From Acidobacteriota bacterium (GTDB lineage: Bacteria; Acidobacteriota; Holophagae; Thermotomaculales; Thermotomaculaceae): a stretch of 49,136 nucleotides of DNA. The notes beneath the pieces were generated by a model, which saw nothing but the letters and a program-made list of their open reading frames with translations, was not told the DNA's origin and made no database searches. Numbering within the stretch: the stretch's first letter is position 1; each line of letters starts with the position of its first letter. Both the position numbers and the translations under genes were made by a program. This document shows positions 23,418-32,206 of the stretch, piece by piece. The stretch is from assembly GCA_026986725.1 (NCBI GenBank), contig JALSOA010000040.1:1-49136 (forward strand). The letters run 5' to 3'.

Positions 23418-25186
23418 TCAAAAACCTCTGATGTGTGTTTTACATTCTTGAATACTCTTTTTAACTGGATGTAACAGGATGGGCATGAGGTAATTAGCGG
23501 AAGATCATCGTTATTTTGTTTTTTTCTTGAAAGAATTTTTCTTGAGATAAATGGATGGGTAAGCCAGAATGTTCCAGCACTTCCACAGCATCTGTCTTCA
23601 CTTTCCCAGTTTTTTATTTTCAGAACCTTTTTCAATTCATTTTTTTCATTAAAGTTCTTTAAATGCTTCAAATGACAAGGAAGGTGGTAGAGATAAATTC
23701 CCTTTTCAGGTGTTATCCCACTTTCTGCTCGTAAAGCAAGTTCAATGCTTAGTAATCTAACTTTGTCTCCAAATTTTTCCTTTAAGAAAGAGTATCCAGA
23801 AGAGCAGGGAATGAAAATGGTACTGTAATTTTCAAATATCCTTTCAAGGTTTTTTATCCTTTTTTCAGATTCTTCTAATTGTCCTTTGTAATAGTGAGGC
23901 ATTCCGCAACAACCTTCTTCAAGTATATCGGCATTTAGTCTTTCGGCAAAAGATTTTATTTTTTTGTATGCTTTTTTTAAAAGGGTAGTTCTAAAAGCGC
24001 AGCCTATAAAAATAAGATTTTTTCTTTTTGTTTCTGGATGTTTGTTTGCCCCTTTTAGCATTTTCAAAGGAAGTTTCAGGTAAATCGGGAGTTCAAAGTT
24101 TGATGAAAGGTTTGCAACAAGGGATGCTATGGGTATTTCCATGGGGCATTCTGGCTCGCAGGAGCCGCACCTTAAACAGAGATCTGCAATTTTTTCAGCA
24201 TCTTTCATGTTTCCTGAAAACGCTGTAAGCAGGCTCCCTATTCCACCATGATAGATCTTACCAAATAGATGTCCACCTACTTCCCTGTAAACAGGGCATA
24301 TATTCAGACAGGAGGCACATCTGATACACCTTGCAGTTTCTTTGAATTCAGATTCAAGAAGTTTTCTTCTTCCATTGTCAAGGATAACCAGAAAGATTTT
24401 TTGGTGGGGTAACGGTTTTTTTATAAAGTCTATGTAACTTGTGTAGTACTGTCCTGTGGCACTTGAGGTTAGAACTTTCTGGATTTTTTCAATTCCTTTT
24501 GTATCATTGTAAATTCTGTCGTATCCTGTAACAATAAAAAGTTTCCGTGGAAGCCGTGCGCATAAAGATACATTCCCTTCATTGCTCACAGATATTATTG
24601 TTGGTGGAGTTGCTGTGACGAAGTTTGCCCCTATTATTCCACAGGTGGCATTTAAAAACTTTTCTCGCAGATGCTTTCTTATAAAATCAGTGAGTTCATT
24701 TATATCGTCTTTGATTTTAACTTTGAATTTTTCTTTTATCATACGGGAAATCTGCTCTGCCGACAGGTGTATGGCAGGTGCCGTGAAGTGGGACGGGAGT
24801 TCATTTCTCTGCTGGATTATCCATTCACCAAGGTCTGTTTCAACAACCTCATGCCCCTCTTTTTCCAGAAATTGTCTTAACCTGATTTCTTCTGTGGTGA
24901 GCGATTTTCCCTTAATTATTAGCTCATTTTTTTCAAGTCTTGATGCAATGAATTTTTTGGCATCTTCAGGGGATTTAGCAAAGAAAACCTTGATTCCCTC
25001 TTTTTCGAAACCTTCTTTTGCTTTTCCCCAGAGATCTTCAGCATTTTCAAGACTTGTTTTTCTTTTTTCAACACATTGAGGGATCATCTTTTGGATGTTT
25101 TTCTCATTAAAGATTCTGTGTTTTTTCTCTACTGTTTTTGTGGTTGCCCTGTAAACATTTTCATTGAATATCTTTGACCACCACAA
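23414..25186 (-). CDS. LutB-LutA-type iron-sulfur fusion protein (lactate utilization family)
   Basis: 590-residue fusion of the LutB and LutA modules of the L-lactate oxidation complex. The N-terminal LUD domain (about 20-280) is followed by two ferredoxin-type clusters, CIRCASCLNICP (287-298) and CLRCGSCEPECP (337-348). Two CCG domains then bind a further cluster (CCGMPHYY at about 426 and CCGSAGTF at about 533). In Bacillus these modules are separate proteins. The start codon is TTG, with AAGGAG seven to ten bases upstream, and it overlaps the LutC-like gene by 26 bases. It probably oxidises an organic acid and passes electrons to a carrier; lactate is an assumption. Confidence 0.85.
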   Translation of the reverse strand: MWWSKIFNENVYRATTKTVEKKHRIFNEKNIQKMIPQCVEKRKTSLENAEDLWGKAKEGFEKEGIKVFFAKSPEDAKKFIASRLEKNELIIKGKSLTTEEIRLRQFLEKEGHEVVETDLGEWIIQQRNELPSHFTAPAIHLSAEQISRMIKEKFKVKIKDDINELTDFIRKHLREKFLNATCGIIGANFVTATPPTIISVSNEGNVSLCARLPRKLFIVTGYDRIYNDTKGIEKIQKVLTSSATGQYYTSYIDFIKKPLPHQKIFLVILDNGRRKLLESEFKETARCIRCASCLNICPVYREVGGHLFGKIYHGGIGSLLTAFSGNMKDAEKIADLCLRCGSCEPECPMEIPIASLVANLSSNFELPIYLKLPLKMLKGANKHPETKRKNLIFIGCAFRTTLLKKAYKKIKSFAERLNADILEEGCCGMPHYYKGQLEESEKRIKNLERIFENYSTIFIPCSSGYSFLKEKFGDKVRLLSIELALRAESGITPEKGIYLYHLPCHLKHLKNFNEKNELKKVLKIKNWESEDRCCGSAGTFWLTHPFISRKILSRKKQNNDDLPLITSCPSCYIQLKRVFKNVKHTSEVFD

Positions 25187-25517
25187 AGTGACACTCCTTT
25201 GCTCCGTGTACTCCGGATATCAGTTTTTTTTCAATATCGGCGGTTTTACTTTCAGCGCTTATGAACACTGCATGGCTGAAATCCAGTTCTCCCAGTAATG
25301 ACTCATAGGAATTAACCGTTTTTTCAGAGTAAATTATAAGGGTATTGTGAAGAAGTGTTTTTTCTGCCTCTTTTCGTGAGTTTAAAAGCACAAAGGCACC
25401 TTCTCCTTTAACAATTGCATAGGCCTTTACAATTGCACAATCTTCAAATGAGGCTTCTATCTCTTTTAATTTTTCAGTCAAATTTTGCCTTTTAGTGGTG
25501 TGCCAGTATGTGGCCAT
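25161..25517 (-). CDS. Short LutC-like LUD-domain protein
   Basis: 118-residue protein matching the C-terminal half of LutC. YAIVKGEGAFVLLN and ISAESKTADIEKKLISGVHG correspond to the LUD motifs GSLVL and SRTADIExxLVxGVHGP. Normal LutC has about 200-240 residues, so the N-terminal part is missing or replaced. ATG 25517 is chosen because it interlocks with the kinase stop as TAATG, giving coupled translation. The longer in-frame ORF would run through the kinase gene. Function: probable partner of the LutB-LutA fusion. Confidence 0.75.
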   Translation of the reverse strand: MATYWHTTKRQNLTEKLKEIEASFEDCAIVKAYAIVKGEGAFVLLNSRKEAEKTLLHNTLIIYSEKTVNSYESLLGELDFSHAVFISAESKTADIEKKLISGVHGAKECHFVVVKDIQ

Positions 25518-26161
25518 TACTTTTTCCCCGGTATTTTTGGTTTGTTGATAAACCACAATGCCCTTATCCATTGAAATTGTTTGAGTTTTTTTCTTTCTTC
25601 CTTCGTGAGAGAGGACGGACATATAAACTGCTTCCATTTTAATACACTGCTTGTGTCGGTAAGGCGAAAGACCGGTTTAAAAATGTTTAAGATACTGAAT
25701 TGTGTAAGATGAATCATTGAAGCGAGGTCAATTAGGTAGATTTTTTCATCTTTTATTATTATGTTTCCCCTTTTTCTTAAATCAAGATGGTAGATGTTGC
25801 TTCTGTGCATTTTTGATATGCACTCTTTTAACTTTTCAACTGCAAAGCAGTATTCTTCTTTACCTTCAACATCTCCAAATGTTTTTCCATCTATGTACTC
25901 TATTGCAATGGAGTATTTATCTGGCATTCCATATAGTTGAGGGAAAAAGTCAAATAGATTGTTTACTTTTATGTAATGTGAGAATTCCCTTTTTGCAAGG
26001 ATTTTCCCGTAGAGTTTTGTTAATCCTTTTTTGTAAAGATAATCTTTGATGACTATCCTTTTGCCATTAACAACAATTATATACACATCTGCCTGTCTTT
26101 TTTTTCCTTTTAATAGGTATTTTTTTGGGGAGAGTTCAATAGTTTTCCTTGTTACATTCAT
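25517..26161 (-). CDS. Small RIO/WaaP-like kinase
   Basis: 214-residue protein with a minimal kinase fold resembling lipopolysaccharide (WaaP/Kdo) or RIO kinases. KRIVIKDYL probably holds the ATP-binding lysine. YHLDLRKRGNIIIKD carries the catalytic HxDLxxxN loop, and YLIDLAS replaces the DFG motif. AIEYIDG is the hinge region. It overlaps the MerR gene by ATGA and the LutC-like gene by TAATG. The surrounding glycan genes allow a sugar-phosphorylating role, while the operon partners suggest otherwise. The substrate is unknown. Confidence 0.65.
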   Translation of the reverse strand: MNVTRKTIELSPKKYLLKGKKRQADVYIIVVNGKRIVIKDYLYKKGLTKLYGKILAKREFSHYIKVNNLFDFFPQLYGMPDKYSIAIEYIDGKTFGDVEGKEEYCFAVEKLKECISKMHRSNIYHLDLRKRGNIIIKDEKIYLIDLASMIHLTQFSILNIFKPVFRLTDTSSVLKWKQFICPSSLTKEERKKLKQFQWIRALWFINKPKIPGKK

Positions 26162-26499
26162 TGTAATCCTTTTAATATTTTAAGGACATTTTCAAGTTCT
26201 CTCTTGATTTCAAACAGTGTTTCTTTTATCATCAATTTTTGTTCAACCTTCTTTTTTTCATTTTTAAGTTCTCTTTTTATTAACTCAATGGTGAGCCCTC
26301 TATCTCTTTTTTCTTTTATTGATTTGAGTATTTCAATGTCTTTTTTTGAAAATACTCTCTGTCCCTTACTATTTTTGAGGGGTTTTAATTCTTTGAATTC
26401 TTTTTCCCAGAATCTAATTGTGGAAGGAGGTTCCCCTATCAATTTTGATACTTCCCCGATTTTGTAAAACCTTTTTGCCGGTATTATGAACTTTGCCAT
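26158..26499 (-). CDS. MerR-family transcriptional regulator
   Basis: 113-residue DNA-binding protein. The MerR winged helix is clear: YKIGEVSKLIGEPPSTIRFW, then EFKELKPLKNSKGQRVFSKKDIEIL. A helical dimerisation tail (about 65-113) follows, rich in Lys and Glu. No metal- or drug-binding domain is attached, so the inducer is not evident. First gene of a four-gene minus-strand operon with the kinase, LutC-like and LutB-LutA genes. GAGGAA lies a few bases before the ATG. It probably regulates its own operon. Confidence 0.85.
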   Translation of the reverse strand: MAKFIIPAKRFYKIGEVSKLIGEPPSTIRFWEKEFKELKPLKNSKGQRVFSKKDIEILKSIKEKRDRGLTIELIKRELKNEKKKVEQKLMIKETLFEIKRELENVLKILKGLQ

Positions 26500-26557
26500 A
26501 AATTCCTCAACCTATAATTTTAGTATAGATTTTAAGTTTTTGATAGTTGTAAAGGTA

Positions 26558-27712
26558 TTATGTTGTTTTCAGGATTTTTTCAAATTGCTTTGCTGTGTTT
26601 TTCCATGTTTTATCTTTTATTTTTATCTGAGCGTTTTTTAATATTTCGTTCAGTTTTTCCTGATTATCAAGATAGAAAGAAACCTTTTTTACTATGTCTT
26701 CAGGGAAGGAATTGTAAAAAACCATTTCTTTTTCATTGAAAAAGAATGGAGCACTGCCATCCTTTGCTTCAAATACAGGTAAACCACAGGCAATCATTTC
26801 GTAAGGAACAAGGGATATGTTTGTGTAGGATGCAACAATTCCAATATGGCATTTTGAATAAAGTTGTTTTAATCTTTCGGTTGTGAGTTTCCCCATGTTT
26901 ACACCTGCTCCTGTAGAAACAAACCTTTCAAGTCCAAAAAACATTATTTTTGGGTTTAACCCTTTTTTTTTCAGCATATTTTTTAATTTCTTCGATGCGG
27001 TAAGAAGGAGAAGAGGTCCCCTTTTGGGGATTGTTTTAAGATAAATGGCAATGTTTATGTCCTTTTGTATTTTTATTTCTTTTTCCACAATTGTGTACTG
27101 TTTGATTTCAAATGGAAATTCAACAACAAAACATTGTTCCCCGGTGCTTTCTTCTATTTTCTTTGCGTTCCATCCTCCGAGGGAAATCAGTTTGAAGCCC
27201 AATCTGTAAGTGTTCAATGCAAGGTAGTGAAGATCTCCAATGGGATAAAATGCCGGTTCAAAGTCCTGAATGAAATAATACTTCTCTTTGAAAAGGTGTT
27301 GATTGTTCTGGATGAAGTATGCGGAAAGCCAGTATGTCGCTATCCCAATATCGAATTCCATTTTTTTCAGGGTATTTATGTTTATTGTTTTCCCTTTGAA
27401 GTAAGGGAGGTTAATTCTGGCTTTTTCCCCCATTTCTTTTTCTTTTTGCCTGTTCATTGATGCATAAAAAACTCTGTTCCCCATTTCTTCAAGATAGGTA
27501 CCGAGTCTTAAAATTGAAGTTATCCCCCCTTTGAACCTTTCAATGCCTGGTATAACAAAGCATATAGAAAGGCTTTCTTTTCGTGAAATAGTTTTTTGTT
27601 CAATTCTTTCATCAGGGTTTACTTCTGATATTTCTTTGAACATACGGAGTTCGATTCTTGTTTTTATCGCGTTTAATATGTCTTTCCCAAGTAGTGCCAT
27701 ACTGTACAGCAT
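26558..27712 (-). CDS. Glycosyltransferase, WsaF/rhamnan-type
   Basis: 384-residue predicted cytoplasmic glycosyltransferase with a GT-B fold. The N-terminal domain begins at about 45 with ICFVIPGIERFKGGI, the glycine-rich entry of WsaF-like rhamnosyltransferases. The C-terminal donor-binding domain contains MGKLTTERLKQLYSKCHIGI and SLVPYEMIACGLPVFE, where the conserved Glu contacts the nucleotide sugar. AGGA precedes the ATG by seven bases, and the start lies two bases after the upstream gene's stop. It belongs to the surface-glycan cluster. The donor sugar is not certain. Confidence 0.78.
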   Translation of the reverse strand: MLYSMALLGKDILNAIKTRIELRMFKEISEVNPDERIEQKTISRKESLSICFVIPGIERFKGGITSILRLGTYLEEMGNRVFYASMNRQKEKEMGEKARINLPYFKGKTININTLKKMEFDIGIATYWLSAYFIQNNQHLFKEKYYFIQDFEPAFYPIGDLHYLALNTYRLGFKLISLGGWNAKKIEESTGEQCFVVEFPFEIKQYTIVEKEIKIQKDINIAIYLKTIPKRGPLLLLTASKKLKNMLKKKGLNPKIMFFGLERFVSTGAGVNMGKLTTERLKQLYSKCHIGIVASYTNISLVPYEMIACGLPVFEAKDGSAPFFFNEKEMVFYNSFPEDIVKKVSFYLDNQEKLNEILKNAQIKIKDKTWKNTAKQFEKILKTT

Positions 27713-27713
27713 G

Positions 27714-28919
27714 CTATAATCCTATCATGTTTTTTATTTCTTCAAGGATTCTTTTAGATGATTCCCCATTCTGAATACTTTTGTCCCAGTATCTGTTTTT
27801 TACTTCTTCTCTCTTTGCCTGGTGAATGTCACCTGTCTTCAGGATACGAGTTATTGAGTTGATTACTTCCTCCCAGTTTTTCGTAATATCCCCGCAGGCA
27901 AACTTATTGAAATCTTCATAAAGTCCCTGGTCTTTTGTGATATATTCTTCCAGGTCAAAGGCTGAGAATATTATGGATCTGTTTAAAAGGAGAAAGTCAA
28001 ATATGACGCTTGAGTAATCTGTGATCAAAATATTCGTGTTTACCAATTCTCTTTGTAAGTCATATAGGGGGTCTGCATCTATTAGTTTTATTCTTTTGTA
28101 TCTTTTTAAATCTAAACCTTTAATAAATTTTTCATCTAAAAAATGAAGTTTTATTTTAAAAATACCATTTATCTCTTTCATTGTTTTTTCTATCAGTTCA
28201 AGTGCTTTGTGGTCTGGTAAATAGTAAGGGGTTGATGATTGTCCCTGTCTTCTGAATGTTGGAACATAGAGAATTTGAATCTGTTTTGCTTTTTCTTGGT
28301 TGTTTTTGTTGAAAAAAATGTCTGTTCTTGGAGAGCCTAATATTGGTAATTGTTCTTTCCCAATTTTAAATGCACTTGAAATCCTGTTCTGCATGGTTTT
28401 AGATGTTACGGGGAACAGGTCATAACGGTATTTATAGTAGAAGGGGAATAGTATTTTTAAAACCCTGTGTGCTGTCAGGCCGAGCCCTATTTCTGAATCG
28501 AACCCTATTTTTTTTACAGGTATTCCATGCCACAATTGAACCTTTAATTTGTCTTTAGTTAACAGGCATCTAAAAGATATATCTTTTAAATTGCTTGACA
28601 TTATAACAACCTTTGCCCTTATGGTAAGCCATAATCCTCTAATACTAAACATCATAGTTACTGGCAAACCCTTTTCTCTAAGATGATTAAAGATTTCTTT
28701 GTTTTTTGTTATCCAGTAAAATTCAATGTTTTTTTCTTTTTTTTGTATTAAATATTCATAAAAATGTCTTGAATTGTCATTGAACTTTTCTCCAAGCCAT
28801 GAGCCTATTAACCAGAGGTTTTTCTTTTTAGGAATAATACTGCACAGAAGGTATATAACATCGCCCAGAAGATAAAAGGGAATTTTAATTATCTCTTTTG
28901 CAAACACACTTAATTTCAT
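27714..28919 (-). CDS. CDP-glycerol glycerophosphotransferase family protein (TagB/TagF-like)
   Basis: 401-residue transferase of the teichoic-acid polymerase family. Signature segments are KVQLWHGIPVKKIG, LGSPRTDIFF, YVPTFRR and ITDYSSVIFDF, the conserved residues for CDP-polyol binding. An amphipathic N-terminus (FAKEIIKIPFYLLGDVIYLL) probably associates with the inner membrane. It would add glycerol phosphate or another polyol phosphate to a glycan. It is divergent from the flippase gene and followed directly by the WsaF-like transferase. In a Gram-negative-type cell it points to a polyol-phosphate-modified capsule or O-antigen and not wall teichoic acid. Confidence 0.85.
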   Translation of the reverse strand: MKLSVFAKEIIKIPFYLLGDVIYLLCSIIPKKKNLWLIGSWLGEKFNDNSRHFYEYLIQKKEKNIEFYWITKNKEIFNHLREKGLPVTMMFSIRGLWLTIRAKVVIMSSNLKDISFRCLLTKDKLKVQLWHGIPVKKIGFDSEIGLGLTAHRVLKILFPFYYKYRYDLFPVTSKTMQNRISSAFKIGKEQLPILGSPRTDIFFNKNNQEKAKQIQILYVPTFRRQGQSSTPYYLPDHKALELIEKTMKEINGIFKIKLHFLDEKFIKGLDLKRYKRIKLIDADPLYDLQRELVNTNILITDYSSVIFDFLLLNRSIIFSAFDLEEYITKDQGLYEDFNKFACGDITKNWEEVINSITRILKTGDIHQAKREEVKNRYWDKSIQNGESSKRILEEIKNMIGL

Positions 28920-29009
28920 ATTCTCAATTTTATAATAGTTAAGTGTAATTTAAAACATTTTGGTTTTTTCATTGCTTTTATTATTCTAAAATATTCAAAA
29001 GGATGTTGT

Positions 29010-30263
29010 ATGTTGCAAGAGATTTCAGGTTTTTTGAGAGATAGCGAGATAAAAAGGGTTTTTTTTAATTTTATCTCTCTTTTCTTTTTGAAGGGGGCAA
29101 ACTATCTTTTACCGTTTTTAACATACCCTTATTTGATGAGAGTCCTTTCTGTTGAGAGGTTTGGCTTAATTGTTTTTTCTCAAGCTTTAATAATGATCTT
29201 CGCCGTTGTTGTAGATTTTGGTTTTGGGTTAAGTGCAGTAAAGGAGGTTTCTCTTCACAGGGATAACAGGGAGAAACTTGAAGAGATATTCAATTCTGTT
29301 CTTGTGATCAAACTTTTACTGGTGTTGCTGTCTTTTTTGATACTTTTATTACTTGTTTTTTTTGTTCCAAGGTTTTCTATAAACAGAATATTTTATCTTT
29401 TGTGTTTTCTATATGTGCCAGGAATCGCTATTTTCCCCATCTATTTCTTTCAGGGTGTTGAAAGGATGAAGTATATAACTATCATTGATCTGGCGGGAAA
29501 ATCACTTTACACTTTACTGGTTTTTTTGTTTGTAAAGGGAGACACTCAATATATACTTGTTGCTTTTTTTTATGGTGTGAGTGCTCTTTTAAGCGGGATA
29601 TGCGGGATGTTTGTGGTTTTTATTGTTTTTAAAATAAAGTTTTTTTTCCCGGATTTTAGATCCATCTTTTACTATTTTAAAAAAACATTTCACTTTTTTC
29701 TGTCAAGGGTCTCGGTTTCCCTATACACCCATGCAAATACCTTTGTTGTGGGCATTGTTATGGGCAATGCAATGGCTGGTTTGTACTCTGCAGCCGAGAA
29801 ACTGATTTTTGCTGCAACATCACTTTATCAACCCTTTGTTAACGCTATTTATCCTTACATGGCAAAGAGAAGGAATAAAAAATTTTTCGGTTTCATTTTT
29901 AAACTCATTGTTTCTGCAAATACAATTCTTTTCTCTCTTGTTTTCCTTTTTGCCCCTCAGATAATCAATCTGGTTTACGGGAAAAATCTCGTTCTTTCTT
30001 TCCGTGTTTTAAAAATAATGTCTTTAACAGGAATTTTAATGGTTCCGGCTGTTCTTCTGGGCTATCCTTACCTTGCCGCATTTGGAGATGATAGGCTTGC
30101 CAATAATAGTGTTATAATAGCATCTGTTATTCACATAGTTCTGTTGTTTGTTTTTGTTCCTTTCTTTAATGTGTATGGTGTTGCATGGTTAACCGTTTTA
30201 AGTCAGGTAATCGTACTTGGCACACGAATTTATGGTGTTATCAGACTGAACAGGAGTGTTTGA
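29010..30263 (+). CDS. Polysaccharide flippase (Wzx/MATE-like)
   Basis: 417-residue integral membrane protein with about twelve hydrophobic helices. The N-terminal NFISLFFLKGANYLLPFLTYPYL segment matches the entry helix of oligosaccharide flippases, followed by RVLSVERFGLIVFSQA. It moves lipid-linked repeat units across the inner membrane. First gene of a plus-strand operon with the asparagine synthetase and cytidylyltransferase genes. The ATG is preceded by AAGGATG. Specificity cannot be predicted. Confidence 0.88.
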   Translation: MLQEISGFLRDSEIKRVFFNFISLFFLKGANYLLPFLTYPYLMRVLSVERFGLIVFSQALIMIFAVVVDFGFGLSAVKEVSLHRDNREKLEEIFNSVLVIKLLLVLLSFLILLLLVFFVPRFSINRIFYLLCFLYVPGIAIFPIYFFQGVERMKYITIIDLAGKSLYTLLVFLFVKGDTQYILVAFFYGVSALLSGICGMFVVFIVFKIKFFFPDFRSIFYYFKKTFHFFLSRVSVSLYTHANTFVVGIVMGNAMAGLYSAAEKLIFAATSLYQPFVNAIYPYMAKRRNKKFFGFIFKLIVSANTILFSLVFLFAPQIINLVYGKNLVLSFRVLKIMSLTGILMVPAVLLGYPYLAAFGDDRLANNSVIIASVIHIVLLFVFVPFFNVYGVAWLTVLSQVIVLGTRIYGVIRLNRSV

Positions 30264-30264
30264 G

Positions 30265-32205
30265 ATGTGTGGGATCTTTGGCGTTGTAAATGTTAAAAAC
30301 AAAAGTGTTGAGAGTTATGAGGATATAAAAAGGATAACAGATCTTCTCTCCCATAGGGGACCTGATAGCGGTGGGGTCTATGTTGATAGCAATGTCGCAT
30401 TGGGACATAGAAGGTTAAGTATTCTTGACCTCTCATCTCTGGCAAACCAGCCTTTTATTTCGGCGGATAAAAGGGGGGTTATTGTTTTCAACGGGGAAGT
30501 CTATAACTTCAAAGATCTGAAGCAGGAATTGAACGGTATTTGTTTTAGGACAAAGTCTGATACAGAGGTTGTTTTATACAGTTTTTTAGAATACGGTATT
30601 AAATGCTTGAACAAATTTAATGGTATGTTTGCCTTTGCAGTTTACGACAAAAATAGGGGCAGAGTTTTTCTTGTAAGGGACAGGATTGGCATAAAACCTC
30701 TGTATTATGCAGAATTGAACGGTAAGATTGTTTTTGCCTCTGAATTGAAGGCTATTGTTGAGTATGCAAATTTGAATAATATGGAGTTAAATGTTGATTA
30801 TTCTGCCCTGTCGTCTTACCTCTCTTTCAGGTATCCGGTACTTGATCTCACTTACTTTAAAGAGATAAAAACCCTTGAACCTGGAAGGTTGCTTGAAATA
30901 GACCTTGTAAATGAAAGAATAAATGTTAAAAAATACTGGGAAGAAGGTCAATGTGAAGGTGATAAACGGGAAGAGAATTTTTATGTTCAGAAGATCAAAG
31001 ATCTTCTTTCCCTCTCTGTTGATTATCGTATGATAGCCGATGTACCTGTGGGAGCTTTTCTAAGTGGTGGGCTTGATTCTTCAATAATAGTTTACCTTAT
31101 GAGTAAAAAGGGAAAGATAAATACTTTTTCTATTGGGTTTAAGGAAGAAGGTTACAATGAGTTTAGTTATGCAAGGGAGATAGCCTCTCTTTGTAATACT
31201 GAACATAACGAAATTATGTTGTCTTATGAGGATTATTTTAAAAACCTTGAAAGGATGATTGAGGTGAGGGATGCCCCTTTAGGAGTGGTTAATGAGCCTG
31301 CTCTCTTTGAAATGACCTCAAAGATGAAAGGGATAATAAAAGTGGTACTTTCGGGGGAGGGGGCAGACGAGGTTTTTGGTGGCTATGGAAGGATTTTTAG
31401 AAGCCCTTTTGATTTTTTTAGAATGCAGTTTTTAAAAGGTGTTGATGAAGACTTAAAAAGTTTAAATGCCTTTAAAATGTTAAAAGAAAATTTTATAAAG
31501 AAGTATGGAAGAGTTGATTTTAAAGATGAGTTTGAGTTTTTTTTGAACCAGTACTGGTATCTCTCTCGCCATGATAAAGAAAGGTTTTTAACTGTGGAGT
31601 TTTTGAAAACTGTTGAGTACGATAAACCCTTAAACGCAAACCTGAGAAAGATCTTTTATGCCTGTGAAGGAGATATGTACAGTAAGATTATGGCTTTTTT
31701 TCGGAAAGTGCATATTCAGGGATTGCTTCTGAGGCTTGATGCAACAACCATGGCAAACTCAATTGAGGGAAGGGTTCCTTTCCTTGATCATAACCTGGTT
31801 GAATTCTCTGCTGCTTTGCCTGTTGATTTTAAATTGAGGTGGAAGTCTGAGTTTCACAGATTGCTTGCCGGTGTTTACAATTCTTCTCAGATAAGCGAAG
31901 TGTTGGATGTACCAAAGTACATTTTGAAAAAGGCTTTTAAGGATACTTTGCCAGAGAGTGTGGTGTTCAGAAAAAAAATGGGGTTTCCTGTCCCCGTATT
32001 TAAATGGCTTGGTGGAGAGTTCAGGGATAAGGCTATAGAGGTGTTTTCGGATAGAAAAACAATGGAGAGGGGGATATTTAACTGTAAAAACATATTATCC
32101 TGTTTAAGGGGAGATGAGTTGAAAATGGATTATTCCCTTGGTTTAAAATTATGGATGCTTTTGAATATCGAATTATGGTACAGAAAAAAAATAGAGGGAG
32201 TTTAA
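30265..32205 (+). CDS. asnB: Glutamine-hydrolysing asparagine synthetase
   Basis: 646-residue AsnB-type amidotransferase. ATG 30265 is the right start: CAGGAG lies eight bases upstream and it makes Cys2 (MCGIFG) the N-terminal nucleophile. An in-frame GTG at 30256 would bury it. The glutaminase domain (2 to about 190) includes LSHRGPDSGG and FNGEVYN. The synthetase domain has the pyrophosphate loop SGGLDSS (about 267-273) and SGEGADEVFGGYGR. It sits in a glycan cluster, where AsnB homologues often amidate sugar acids or peptide parts, so asparagine synthesis is not certain. Confidence 0.9.
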   Translation: MCGIFGVVNVKNKSVESYEDIKRITDLLSHRGPDSGGVYVDSNVALGHRRLSILDLSSLANQPFISADKRGVIVFNGEVYNFKDLKQELNGICFRTKSDTEVVLYSFLEYGIKCLNKFNGMFAFAVYDKNRGRVFLVRDRIGIKPLYYAELNGKIVFASELKAIVEYANLNNMELNVDYSALSSYLSFRYPVLDLTYFKEIKTLEPGRLLEIDLVNERINVKKYWEEGQCEGDKREENFYVQKIKDLLSLSVDYRMIADVPVGAFLSGGLDSSIIVYLMSKKGKINTFSIGFKEEGYNEFSYAREIASLCNTEHNEIMLSYEDYFKNLERMIEVRDAPLGVVNEPALFEMTSKMKGIIKVVLSGEGADEVFGGYGRIFRSPFDFFRMQFLKGVDEDLKSLNAFKMLKENFIKKYGRVDFKDEFEFFLNQYWYLSRHDKERFLTVEFLKTVEYDKPLNANLRKIFYACEGDMYSKIMAFFRKVHIQGLLLRLDATTMANSIEGRVPFLDHNLVEFSAALPVDFKLRWKSEFHRLLAGVYNSSQISEVLDVPKYILKKAFKDTLPESVVFRKKMGFPVPVFKWLGGEFRDKAIEVFSDRKTMERGIFNCKNILSCLRGDELKMDYSLGLKLWMLLNIELWYRKKIEGV

Positions 32206-32206
32206 T

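Noticed and set aside
24582-25079. 165-codon plus-strand frame inside the LutB-LutA gene
   Set aside because: Antisense shadow of a conserved coding sequence, with no ribosome site or family match.
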